A stretch of 7,065 bases of DNA, taken from contig JAITIH010000341.1 in the NCBI GenBank assembly GCA_031279525.1, positions 1-7,065 of the forward strand, written 5' to 3'. Made by a program: the position numbers and the translations under genes. Under the pieces are notes generated by a model. It did no database searches and was not told the DNA's origin. It saw only the letters and a program-made list of their open reading frames with translations. The DNA comes from Deltaproteobacteria bacterium (GTDB taxonomy: Bacteria > Desulfobacterota > Desulfarculia > Adiutricales > Adiutricaceae). The first letter of the stretch is position 1. Each line of letters begins with the position of its first letter. This document shows positions 1 to 5,401 of this stretch, one piece after another.

Positions 1-1
1 T

Positions 2-862
2 AAAGTAAACACGACCGACGAAACCATTAAATTGCAGGTTATTGAGGCATATTGCTGGGTTTTATACCCTACTAGCGAGGCTGAAGGCGATAATAAACAT
101 CAAATAAAATTTGAAATTATAAGATTAAGCTCTAACGGGGAAGACTTAGTCCAGAAAACGGGCAAGGCTTTGATGGAAAACGGGGCCATTATAGAGGAGT
201 GGGGGCCTGAATCCTTGTCGCTGGAGTTGGACAAGCTGTTTTGGGTCCAAGACAAGCGGGTTAAGGTCAATACCCTCTGGGAGTGTCTTTGCTCTTACTG
301 TTATATGCCTCGCCTGGCGAAATACCAGGTTTTGGAGGGGGCCATCCGGCTAGGGGTCTATAAATCGGCCTTCGCTTACGCGGAAGACGTAAAGGACGGC
401 CAGTGCCAGGGACTTAAGTTAAACGCCAATCTTTCCTATATAGCGCCTTCGGGTTATTTGGTCGAAAGAGAGGAGGCCCTAAAACAACTGGACGAAGAGG
501 CGAGATTAACCGAAGAAAGGAGCCCGTTTGGGGGCGGAACCGAAAAACCTGCCGGGCCGGAGCCGCCTTCATCGCCAGCTCCATCGCCAACTCCATCCCC
601 GGGTTCGCCTCCTAAGCCACCCGTAAGGCCAACTAACTTCACTATGTCCGCGGATTTATCCCCTTTAAGGTTGCTTAAAGACCTAAATAAAATTTCCGAC
701 GAGATCCTGGAATTGATTGAGCAACGCTCTGGCCAGAGCCTAATAAAGATTACCTTGGAAATCCAGGCGACCTGTCCTGAGGGGTTTGACGAGGAGACCA
801 GAAAAAGCGTGGAGGAAAACTGCCAGTCTTTAGGGATTAAGTTTTTTCATTTCGACGACTAG
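2..862 (+). CDS. DUF499-type AAA ATPase, C-terminal fragment (5' end outside window)
   Basis: The frame is open from base 2 with no stop, so this is the last 286 residues of a longer protein; the TTG at 32 is internal, not a start. Fragment residues 6-24 (ETIKLQVIEAYCWVLYPT) and 87-156 (VKVNTLW, YMPRLAKY, FAYAEDV, SGYLVERE) resemble the late part of DUF499 proteins, where a VEAYxWLLxPTQ-like segment is followed by LYLPRL and FAYA motifs. A Pro/Ser/Thr-rich linker (about 182-210) joins this to a final alpha/beta module (about 214-286: MSADLSPLRLLKDL, KITLEIQATCPEGF, ENCQSLGIKF) of the kind that ends these proteins. DUF499 proteins are large P-loop ATPases often encoded beside DUF1156 methyltransferases, HerA-like helicases and PLD nucleases in predicted anti-phage islands. 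The ATPase core and all partners would lie left of the window, so membership in a defence system is inferred. Lower GC than the genes to the right suggests horizontal acquisition. The family call comes from remembered motifs, not a search. Confidence 0.78.
   Translation, partial: KVNTTDETIKLQVIEAYCWVLYPTSEAEGDNKHQIKFEIIRLSSNGEDLVQKTGKALMENGAIIEEWGPESLSLELDKLFWVQDKRVKVNTLWECLCSYCYMPRLAKYQVLEGAIRLGVYKSAFAYAEDVKDGQCQGLKLNANLSYIAPSGYLVEREEALKQLDEEARLTEERSPFGGGTEKPAGPEPPSSPAPSPTPSPGSPPKPPVRPTNFTMSADLSPLRLLKDLNKISDEILELIEQRSGQSLIKITLEIQATCPEGFDEETRKSVEENCQSLGIKFFHFDD
572..607 (+). repeat. 12-bp tandem repeat coding the Pro-rich linker
   Basis: Two copies of tcgccaRctcca (572-583, 584-595) and a diverged third (596-607) encode the SPAP-SPTP-SPGS stretch of the DUF499 protein's linker. 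Such in-frame units expand or contract by slippage without breaking the reading frame, so the linker length probably varies between relatives. Confidence 0.6.
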
Positions 863-940
863 GCTCAAAGGGCGGGTTTTCCTAGGCGGAACGGCGGATG
901 GCCAAGTTAAGCGCCCTGACAAACTCCAGTCTTAAAGAAA

Positions 941-989
941 AGCGAGAATAAATAGCCAATAATTTCGGAAAGTTACCTTCATTTTCGCT
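941..989. other. Long-loop inverted repeat in convergent spacer
   Basis: AGCGAGAAT (941-949) can pair with ATTTTCGCT (981-989): nine pairs including one G-U, with a 31-nt loop. It lies between the ends of two convergent genes, where a shared transcription end would be expected. There is no T-tract on either side, so a classical intrinsic terminator is not supported. Confidence 0.25.
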
Positions 990-1001
990 CTGGCTCCGCC
1001 C

Positions 1002-1077
1002 ATTCGCCCGGCCATAAAGTCTAACTCGCCTATTCGCCTAGACTATAAAGTCCAACTCGCCCTTCCGTCCAGGCCCC
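1002..1077. repeat. Imperfect ~30-bp tandem repeat
   Basis: Two adjacent units share ATTCGCC..., ATAAAGTC and YAACTCGCC blocks (1002-1030 and 1032-1061). A third partial unit starts at 1062 (CTTCCGTCCAGGCC). The second unit contains GACT-ATAA-AGTC (1041-1052), a small inverted repeat that is broken in the first. The array ends eight bases before the stop codon of the membrane-protein gene on the other strand. With so few, diverged and spacerless copies it is not a CRISPR array. Its role is unknown; slippage-derived or 3'-UTR structure are both possible. Confidence 0.55.
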
Positions 1078-1085
1078 TTAAGGCC

Positions 1086-2072
1086 TTAGGCCCCCGTCTC
1101 GCCGACTTCTTCCGAATTAAGTGGGCTTTCTGGATTTTCGGAGGCCGGCAGAGGGTAAAGGACCAGGCGATATAAGCCAGCCATGGCCGTCATCGCCCAG
1201 AGGACAAGGAGATCCAAGACGAACTGAAAAAGCCCGGCTACGACCTTATTGAACAGGCTGCCAGGGATAAGGCCCATGAGGGCCACGCTTATGATAAGGG
1301 TCGGGACGGCGGAGGTCAGAATTATGACCCCCGCGGCCTGGTTCGCGTGATTGGGGAAGCGCTCTAAGTGGAAGAAGATCTTGCCGATCCCGTATTCCTT
1401 AATTTTGCCGTCTAAAAAGGAGTAAAAGGGGAGGTACAAGAGGCAAGCCACCCGGCGGAAAAAGGGCCAGAACAGGGAATAGACGATGAGCCCGCTAAAG
1501 ACGAGGCCGGTCACGGCTAAGAACCCCCCTATGGCTGGGTCCTTAGACAAGCCGGACAAGATGGAAAAGGGGGTCAGGACGACCAGGATCATGAAGAAGG
1601 AGACCAGGGCGTAAAGGGAGATGAAAAAACCGATGCTTAGAGAGGCGAGATAATTTTGGACGGCGAACTTTAGGTCGCCTAGACTCGGGGCGTAACCGTC
1701 CCATAGCCCTAGGGCGACCCGGGCCAAGGCCAGGGCCAAAATCGGCAGAAACGCCAAAGGCAGGCAAAAGCCGACCAAGCACTTAAGGGCAATCGCCGGC
1801 CCGCCCGGGCCGAACAAGGATTCGACGACGCCTTTGATGGCCGCTTCCTGGTCGACGTTCGAGGTGGCGGCGAAAGTGGCCATGATCGGGGCCATGGGGG
1901 CCATGAGGCGGGAGGAGACCTCAGAGACTATGGACCGACAAATCTCCAAGGCGAGGAGAAACAGGAAAAGGGCCTTGGGCTTTTCCAGGACCACCGAGCG
2001 GGAGTTCAGGAAGATTTCCCAAAAAGTCGGGGCGTCCGGGGCCGGGCCGGGCGGGGCGAGCGAGACGGCCAC
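1086..2072 (-). CDS. Polytopic membrane protein of unknown function
   Basis: A 328-residue protein starting with GTG (2072-2070), five bases after the stop of the preceding gene; an AAAGGG ribosome site at the end of that gene fits this start. Long hydrophobic stretches at about 33-47, 94-121, 141-172, 181-203, 245-268 and 277-306 suggest roughly six transmembrane helices, so it should sit in the inner membrane. There is no cleavable signal peptide: the N-terminus is Pro/Ala-rich, and the C-terminal ~20 residues are acidic and polar. A conserved-looking FWPFFRR at 201-207 and a soluble segment (221-240, DGKIKEYGIG, FFHLERFP) sit between helices 4 and 5. No transporter, enzyme or secretion family is recognised. 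It is last in the malQ cluster and probably co-translated with orf134, so the two may act together. The reading frame is well supported; the function is not known. Confidence 0.85.
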   Translation of the reverse strand: MAVSLAPPGPAPDAPTFWEIFLNSRSVVLEKPKALFLFLLALEICRSIVSEVSSRLMAPMAPIMATFAATSNVDQEAAIKGVVESLFGPGGPAIALKCLVGFCLPLAFLPILALALARVALGLWDGYAPSLGDLKFAVQNYLASLSIGFFISLYALVSFFMILVVLTPFSILSGLSKDPAIGGFLAVTGLVFSGLIVYSLFWPFFRRVACLLYLPFYSFLDGKIKEYGIGKIFFHLERFPNHANQAAGVIILTSAVPTLIISVALMGLIPGSLFNKVVAGLFQFVLDLLVLWAMTAMAGLYRLVLYPLPASENPESPLNSEEVGETGA

Positions 2073-2077
2073 GCTTT

Positions 2078-2482
2078 TTACCCTTTCGCCTGAGCCAGGG
2101 CCGCGTACTCGTCCAATTCCGCCAGGACCTGTCTATAGCCGTTATAAAGGTCAATGAGCTTTTCGTTTTTGAGGTGATCTGGCAAGGTCAAAAGGACGAC
2201 TGGAAGCCGGGCCGCGAGGTTGTAAAGGCCCCGGACGGCCATTAAGGCCTCCAGGTCGGTCGGGGCGAGATCTTTAGGGGAGGTCCGCCTAATGATGGCC
2301 CTTAGGTCCGGGGCGTAGCCGGCCAGAGCCTTGGCGTCCCGGAAAGCCAGGTCGTGGATGGCGCCGACGGGCCCAGCCTCGTCGGGGGGGTTAACTTGCT
2401 TTAATATTTCTAGCCAAAAATCTCCGTCCAGGTCGGCTAAGAGATTTTTTAAGCGGCGCTCAAGCTCGGGAAAAGAAAGCAT
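2078..2482 (-). CDS. Hypothetical soluble helical protein (orf134)
   Basis: A 134-residue protein. The ATG at 2482 is preceded by GAAGG seven bases upstream, a good ribosome site, which supports this start. Composition predicts a soluble, mostly helical protein with no membrane segment, signal peptide, Cys pair or recognisable catalytic motif. Notable stretches are FPELERRLKNLLADLDGDFW near the N-terminus, RAIIRRTSPKDLAPTDLEAL in the middle and a Tyr/Leu-rich C-terminal helix (LIDLYNGYRQVLAELDEYA). It follows malQ after a 70-bp gap that contains a possible promoter, and runs into the membrane-protein gene with five bases between. This spacing suggests a two-gene unit of cytoplasmic plus membrane partner. 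I do not recognise the family. Confidence 0.8.
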   Translation of the reverse strand: MLSFPELERRLKNLLADLDGDFWLEILKQVNPPDEAGPVGAIHDLAFRDAKALAGYAPDLRAIIRRTSPKDLAPTDLEALMAVRGLYNLAARLPVVLLTLPDHLKNEKLIDLYNGYRQVLAELDEYAALAQAKG

Positions 2483-2534
2483 AAACTAGCCTTCGGCTTA
2501 TGGTGATTGGCCAAGTTTATGGCCTTAGCCGGCT

Positions 2535-2564
2535 ATAATGACAACAAACGCCTCAATAAGTCAA
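2535..2564 (-). promoter_or_regulatory. Candidate promoter for orf134 and membrane protein
   Basis: On the minus strand TTGACT (2564-2559, inside the last codons of malQ) and CATTAT (2540-2535) are separated by 18 bases: a 5/6 match to the -35 and 4/6 to the -10 consensus. A start near 2528 would give a leader of about 45 nt before the orf134 ATG. It would let the last two genes be expressed without malQ. The call rests on consensus matching only. Confidence 0.35.
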
Positions 2565-4091
2565 GACGTTGGGGTGAGCCAGGTTGTCGCGTCCGGCCAG
2601 GGTCGTCAGCTCGAAGAGGTCGTCCATGGCCCGCGTGCCCGGCAAGCGCGTGGCCCGCCAGGCCCAGTTGCCGAGGGGTTGGCCTGGGGTGTTGAAGCGG
2701 CCTTTCTCGTCCAGGTTCAACAGGTCGGCCAAGGTGGTCAAGGCCACCGCCGCTGGGGAAAGCCAAGCCAGGCGGGTTAGAGTCCAAGCCACGTTGCCCT
2801 CGTCGACCGCGTAGCCGGCCAGATCCGACAGCTGGCCCCGCTCGCGGGAGGCGATTTCTTGGCGGTACCAACCGCGGGTCGTGTTGTTGTCGTGGGTGCC
2901 GGGGTAAACGAAGTTGTCCGGCTCGATCCGAAATGGGGCGTTAAGGGAGAGCGGCTGGTCCGGCCCGAAGCCAAACTGCAAGACCCTAGTGCCGGGCAGC
3001 TGGTTGGCTTGGCGCAGGCTCGTCACGTCCGGGGTGATGATCCCTAAGTCCTCGGCCACGACGTTTAGGGGGCCGTATTGGGACAGGTCCCGAAAGAGCT
3101 CTGGGCCCAAGGCTGGCTCCCAGCGGCCGGCGGCGGCCGTCTCGGAGCCGGCCGGAACGGCCCAATAGGCGGTCATGGCCCGAAAGTGGTCCAGGCGCGT
3201 CCAGTCGAAATACTTAAGCCAGTGGCTTAGGCGGCACTTCCACCAGCCAAAGCCCTCGGCCTGATGGTTGGGCCAGCGGTAGACGGGGTTGCCCCAGAGC
3301 TGGCCGTCCTTAGCGTAATAGTCGGGCGGGACCCCGGCCATGGTGGCCGTCCGGCCGTCCTCGTCCAGGGCGAAGAGCCGCTGGTTGGCCCAGACGTCGC
3401 TGGAGTCGTGGTTGACGTAAAAGGCCGTGTCCCCCACGATGGCCAGGCCCGCCTCGTTAAATAGCCTCTTAAGCTCCCCAAGTTGCCGGAAAAAAAAGTG
3501 CTGGCTCATTTTATGGCGCAGGATGGGCCGAAATAGCCGCTCCCCGTGTTTGGCCAGGGCCGAGTTCTCGCGGCGTTTGAGCTCCACCGGCCATTCGGAC
3601 CAGGGCCGGCCGCCAAAGTCCTCTTTGGCGGCCATGAAGAAGGCGTAGTCGTTGAGCCAGGCCCCATTGTCCCAGCAAAAGGCCAAAAAGCTCTCGTTTT
3701 TTAACAGTTTATTGGCTTCCCGCTCGAAGATCCGATCCAGCATGGCCCTCTTCCAGGCCCCGACCTGCTCAAAATTGACCTTATCGGACAGGGGCAGCTG
3801 AAAGGACGCGACCTCGGACTCGGTTAGAAGCCGGTCTTTGGCCAAGAGCTCAGGGGAGATCAAAAGCTCGTTCCCGGCGAAGGCCGAGTAGGCCGAGTAG
3901 GGGGAGTTGCCCAAGGCCGGCCCAGTGGGGCCAACCGGGAGAATCTGCCAAAAGGTTAAGCCGGTTTTTTTTAAGAAGTCGGCCAGGCGATGGGCGGCGG
4001 GGCCGAAGTCGCCTATGCCGTAGTCGTTGGGGAGGGCGGTGGCGTGAGTCATGAGGCCGGCGGCTCGCCAGCCTTCGGAAAACCTGGACAT
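2553..4091 (-). CDS. malQ: 4-alpha-glucanotransferase (amylomaltase, GH77)
   Basis: A 512-residue cytoplasmic enzyme, the usual length for the compact GH77 form. It transfers alpha-1,4-glucan segments between maltodextrins, releasing glucose, in maltodextrin/glycogen metabolism. The family landmarks are present in order: LMTHATALPNDYGIGDFG near the N-terminus, FWQILPVGPTG (48-58), GNSPYSAYSAFAGN (61-74), VGDTAFYVNHDSSDVW (219-234), AGVPPDYY with QLWGNPVY (252-271), RLDHFR with presumed nucleophile Asp301, AEDLG with acid/base Glu347, and GTHDNNTT with Asp401. All three catalytic carboxylates are there, so it should be active. The ATG at 4091 has AGGAG five bases upstream and shares its A with the TGA stop of orf62 (TGATG), indicating translational coupling to that small gene. 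No starch-binding or extra N-terminal domain is present. The minus-strand cluster continues with orf134 after 70 bp. Confidence 0.97.
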   Translation of the reverse strand: MSRFSEGWRAAGLMTHATALPNDYGIGDFGPAAHRLADFLKKTGLTFWQILPVGPTGPALGNSPYSAYSAFAGNELLISPELLAKDRLLTESEVASFQLPLSDKVNFEQVGAWKRAMLDRIFEREANKLLKNESFLAFCWDNGAWLNDYAFFMAAKEDFGGRPWSEWPVELKRRENSALAKHGERLFRPILRHKMSQHFFFRQLGELKRLFNEAGLAIVGDTAFYVNHDSSDVWANQRLFALDEDGRTATMAGVPPDYYAKDGQLWGNPVYRWPNHQAEGFGWWKCRLSHWLKYFDWTRLDHFRAMTAYWAVPAGSETAAAGRWEPALGPELFRDLSQYGPLNVVAEDLGIITPDVTSLRQANQLPGTRVLQFGFGPDQPLSLNAPFRIEPDNFVYPGTHDNNTTRGWYRQEIASRERGQLSDLAGYAVDEGNVAWTLTRLAWLSPAAVALTTLADLLNLDEKGRFNTPGQPLGNWAWRATRLPGTRAMDDLFELTTLAGRDNLAHPNVLTY

Positions 4092-4279
4092 CAGCGCTCC
4101 TTTTTCGGCCTGACCAGACGGAGGGCGGGGCGCCGTTTGGGGGCCCCCGGCGGCTCCTCGTCGCCCGTCGCCGAGCCGTCGGGGGGCGAGGGGGCCTTGA
4201 CCGTCAGATTGGCCAGGACCTGGCGGATGTCGGGCTTGACCGGCGGAGCCCAGTCGACGTCTTTGCGCTTGCGGCTCAT
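4091..4279 (-). CDS. Small basic, probably disordered protein (orf62)
   Basis: A 62-residue ORF with ATG at 4279 and TAAGG four bases upstream; that TAA is also the stop codon of orf67, six bases away. Its own stop overlaps the malQ start by one base. Being wedged between two genes with this spacing is the main evidence that it is translated. The protein is Lys/Arg-rich at both ends (MSRKRKD, RLVRPKKER) around a Pro/Gly/Asp/Glu-rich middle, with one hydrophobic patch (IRQVLANLTVK). There is no membrane segment, metal site or known domain. It could be a small adaptor or nucleic-acid-associated protein, but this is a guess. The frame could also be conserved mainly to couple malQ translation to the upstream gene. 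Confidence 0.7.
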   Translation of the reverse strand: MSRKRKDVDWAPPVKPDIRQVLANLTVKAPSPPDGSATGDEEPPGAPKRRPALRLVRPKKER

Positions 4280-4285
4280 GTAGCC

Positions 4286-4489
4286 TTACCGCTCCTCGAC
4301 GAACTGGGCGGATTTGACGCGGTACCCATTAATAATGAGGTAGATTATGACCGACTCTTCCCACTCTTGCGTTGGGGTGAAGTTGTCCATGCGCTTGCGG
4401 TACTTGGGAATGAGACGAACGAGTTCGTCCTCGTCCATGGCCAGGATGCGGCGAGCCAGCGATTTTAAGGTGTCTTCCAAAGTCGGCAT
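4286..4489 (-). CDS. Small conserved-looking protein (orf67), first gene of malQ cluster
   Basis: A 67-residue protein. I chose the ATG at 4489; the frame stays open to a TTG at 4546, but that extension reads Arg-rich sequence across a palindrome and has no ribosome site. The ribosome site of the ATG itself is weak. The N-terminal part is a charged amphipathic helix (LEDTLKSLARRILAMDEDEL), followed by LIPKYRKRMDNF, then PTQEWEESVIIYLIINGYRV, which has a compact mixed hydrophobic pattern. It is soluble and has no Cys or His cluster. The pattern resembles short uncharacterised proteins I associate with deltaproteobacterial genomes, but I cannot name a family. The six-base gap to orf62 and the orf62/malQ overlap place it as the lead gene of the cluster. 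Confidence 0.75.
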   Translation of the reverse strand: MPTLEDTLKSLARRILAMDEDELVRLIPKYRKRMDNFTPTQEWEESVIIYLIINGYRVKSAQFVEER

Positions 4490-4507
4490 GACAAACCAGC
4501 GCGTGCT

Positions 4508-4529
4508 CCGGTCCCGCGCGCGAGACCGG
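4508..4529. promoter_or_regulatory. 22-bp near-perfect palindrome, candidate operator
   Basis: CCGGTC (4508-4513) and GACCGG (4524-4529) flank a self-complementary CGCGCGCG core (4515-4522). Only the C4514/A4523 position breaks the symmetry; in minus-strand RNA it becomes a U-G pair. It lies 18 bases upstream of the orf67 ATG, in the divergent region, so it could be a dimeric repressor site or a leader hairpin that masks the weak orf67 ribosome site. No binding protein can be assigned from sequence. Confidence 0.45.
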
Positions 4530-4588
4530 TTTGGGGAAATGGCCAAAAAAGGCGGTCGGCCAGGGCGGCCGATAAGGCGGAAGGCCTA

Positions 4589-4942
4589 ATGGCTGGGGCG
4601 CTAATAGGGCGGCGCGGCGGCGGGAGGCCAAGCCCTAAGGCCTTGGCCGACCCTAAGGGCCGCGAAAGGCTGGTCAAAGCCTTTAAGGGACGGGCCGCCG
4701 GCCCAAAAAAGGCCAGTCGCCATAAAAAAACCAATTCAATTAGAAAAAGAAAAATCGCGAATGAATTGGCAAAAACGTCGGCTCTTAAGGCAAAAAAGAA
4801 AGTTAACCGAAATATTTGCGCCAAAAAGGCTAGCCCTCTTTGGAAAGAATGGAAACTTTACGCCAAATGCCCGACTAAAGGGGCGAGAAAAGACGTTCGC
4901 CTAAATGGGCGTTTTGGTCTAAGCCGCTTTAATAGCCCATAA
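4589..4942 (+). CDS. Doubtful ORF for very basic Lys/Arg-rich protein
   Basis: A 117-codon frame starting with ATG at 4589, preceded by GGAAGG at four bases, a reasonable ribosome site. The first third has the AAGG/GCC-rich codon use of neighbouring genes. The remainder turns Lys-rich and AT-rich (KKASRHKKTNSIRKRK, ALKAKKKVNRN), ending in a Trp/Tyr/Cys-containing stretch. Such composition could be a small nucleic-acid-binding protein, or simply purine-rich non-coding DNA. A 119-codon frame on the opposite strand is the mirror of this bias and also overlaps orf67, so it is less likely. No family is recognised. I include it because the start context is good and the 4490-5590 gap is otherwise unusually long. 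Confidence 0.3.
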   Translation: MAGALIGRRGGGRPSPKALADPKGRERLVKAFKGRAAGPKKASRHKKTNSIRKRKIANELAKTSALKAKKKVNRNICAKKASPLWKEWKLYAKCPTKGARKDVRLNGRFGLSRFNSP

Positions 4943-4967
4943 TATTAAAAATATTTAGGTTATTTAA
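4939..4967. other. AT-rich patch in GC-rich intergenic region
   Basis: Immediately after the doubtful ORF, AATATT-AAAA-ATATTT forms overlapping short palindromes in a stretch almost free of G and C. It stands out locally and could be a bent or protein-bound segment or a remnant. No promoter with a convincing -35/-10 pair is visible in it. Confidence 0.25.
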
Positions 4968-5008
4968 GCCATTAAGGTCTGGCGTAAGCGCTCTTCCACT
5001 GCGGTCAG

Positions 5009-5036
5009 GGCCGGGCCAAATGGGCCAGACCCGGCC
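5009..5036. other. GC-rich inverted repeat
   Basis: GGCCGGG (5009-5015) and CCCGGCC (5030-5036) are perfectly complementary with a 14-nt loop that itself contains GGGCC. No T-tract follows on either strand, so it is not a standard terminator. Because GGCC words are abundant here, part of this may be chance. Confidence 0.3.
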
Positions 5037-5058
5037 AAAAGCCGGCAAAGGCTCTTCC

Positions 5059-5088
5059 TTGATCTAGGGCCTTAATTGAAAGTATACT
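5059..5088 (+). promoter_or_regulatory. Sigma70-like promoter upstream of structured segment
   Basis: TTGATC (5059-5064) and TATACT (5083-5088) are 18 bases apart: 4/6 and 5/6 matches to the -35 and -10 consensus. It is the best promoter I see in the 1.1-kb divergent region. A start around 5095 would fall three bases before the 5' strand of the long-range stem that begins at 5098. That coincidence raises confidence in both. It could drive an independent RNA or a ~490-nt leader of pgi. Confidence 0.5.
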
Positions 5089-5094
5089 GGCCAA

Positions 5095-5300
5095 GCGCTA
5101 AGATTGCAAGGGCAAGGCTCTTTGGCCAGGGAGTTTAAATTTGGCGGTCGCGGTTTTTTCGCGGCTTCGCCAGATTTAGCCAAAGCGGAAATCTTGGCGG
5201 CGGCGGAAATCTAGGCGTCTTAACCGCCGCGGCCTTGGCGCCGGCGTTAAGGGCGGAAAATGGTTTAAAGGCCAAATTCTTTTTTGCGATTTTAGGCTCG
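5095..5300 (+). ncRNA. Candidate structured RNA with long-range closing stem
   Basis: No convincing coding frame covers this stretch, yet its ends pair. Bases 5098-5109 match 5284-5295 in twelve consecutive pairs (two G-U), continued inward by 5114-5117 with 5278-5281 and by TTTGGCC (5121-5127) with GGCCAAA (5270-5276). Enclosed are two strong hairpins: 5136-5178 (eleven pairs with one G-U, a two-base bulge, six more pairs, U-rich loop) and 5219-5251 (ten pairs with one bulged C). A smaller stem, GCCAA/TTGGC, spans 5179-5198. CTTTGGC (5120-5126) can alternatively pair with GCCAAAG (5179-5185), so two exclusive folds exist. A promoter ends seven bases before the RNA would start. Length and end-pairing recall 6S RNA, but the multi-hairpin interior does not match it clearly, and no tmRNA, SRP or RNase P signature is present. 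It may be a stand-alone RNA or a pgi leader element. Confidence 0.4.
5185..5217 (+). repeat. Short direct repeat inside candidate RNA
   Basis: GCGGAAATCTTGGCG (5185-5199) recurs as GCGGAAATCTAGGCG (5203-5217), 14 of 15 bases identical at an 18-base offset. In the RNA model it occupies the joining region between the two hairpins, where repeated unpaired motifs could be a binding site for a protein or a target RNA. Confidence 0.5.
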
Positions 5301-5346
5301 CCTTAGGTCTTAACCAATGTAAAAGGAGCGAGCCAGTCGCCTAAAA
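5290..5346 (+). other. Imperfect hairpin downstream of candidate RNA
   Basis: TTTTAGG-CTCG (5290-5300) pairs with CGAG (5329-5332) and CCTAAAA (5340-5346), with a seven-base bulge on the 3' side and a 28-nt loop. Its left arm shares bases 5290-5295 with the closing stem of the structured RNA, so the two cannot form together. That is a possible switch, or a sign that one of them is not real. Confidence 0.3.
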
Positions 5347-5401
5347 ACCTCAATCCACTGGAGCTACGGGCGAAATCCCAAAAAACTTATCGCGCAGAGT
5401 T

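Noticed and set aside
1002..1077. CRISPR array
   Set aside because: Units are adjacent, diverged, and fewer than three, with no unique spacers between identical repeats.
1834..2157. 107-codon plus-strand frame over the membrane-protein start
   Set aside because: It is antisense to two well-spaced minus-strand genes and low in recognisable features.
2534..2539. Exact TATAAT on the plus strand
   Set aside because: No acceptable -35 at 16-19 bases upstream, and it would transcribe antisense into malQ; the same bases are better explained as part of a minus-strand -10.
2554..3650. Several long frames on both strands across malQ
   Set aside because: They are shadows of the GC-rich malQ coding frame, which has complete GH77 motifs and catalytic residues.
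4490..4546. Extension of orf67 to a TTG start at 4546
   Set aside because: The added residues are Arg-rich readthrough of the palindrome and there is no ribosome site before the TTG.
4465..4824. 119-codon minus-strand frame rich in hydrophobic residues, looking like a membrane protein at its N-terminus
   Set aside because: Its hydrophobicity is the antisense image of the Lys-rich plus-strand stretch, it overlaps the start of orf67, and there is no supporting ribosome site or motif.
5095..5300. tRNA, tmRNA, SRP RNA or RNase P RNA
   Set aside because: None of the conserved sequence blocks of these RNAs (for example a T-loop GTTCRA or the RNase P and SRP core motifs) could be found. 6S RNA remains an open but unproven possibility because it is defined mainly by shape.
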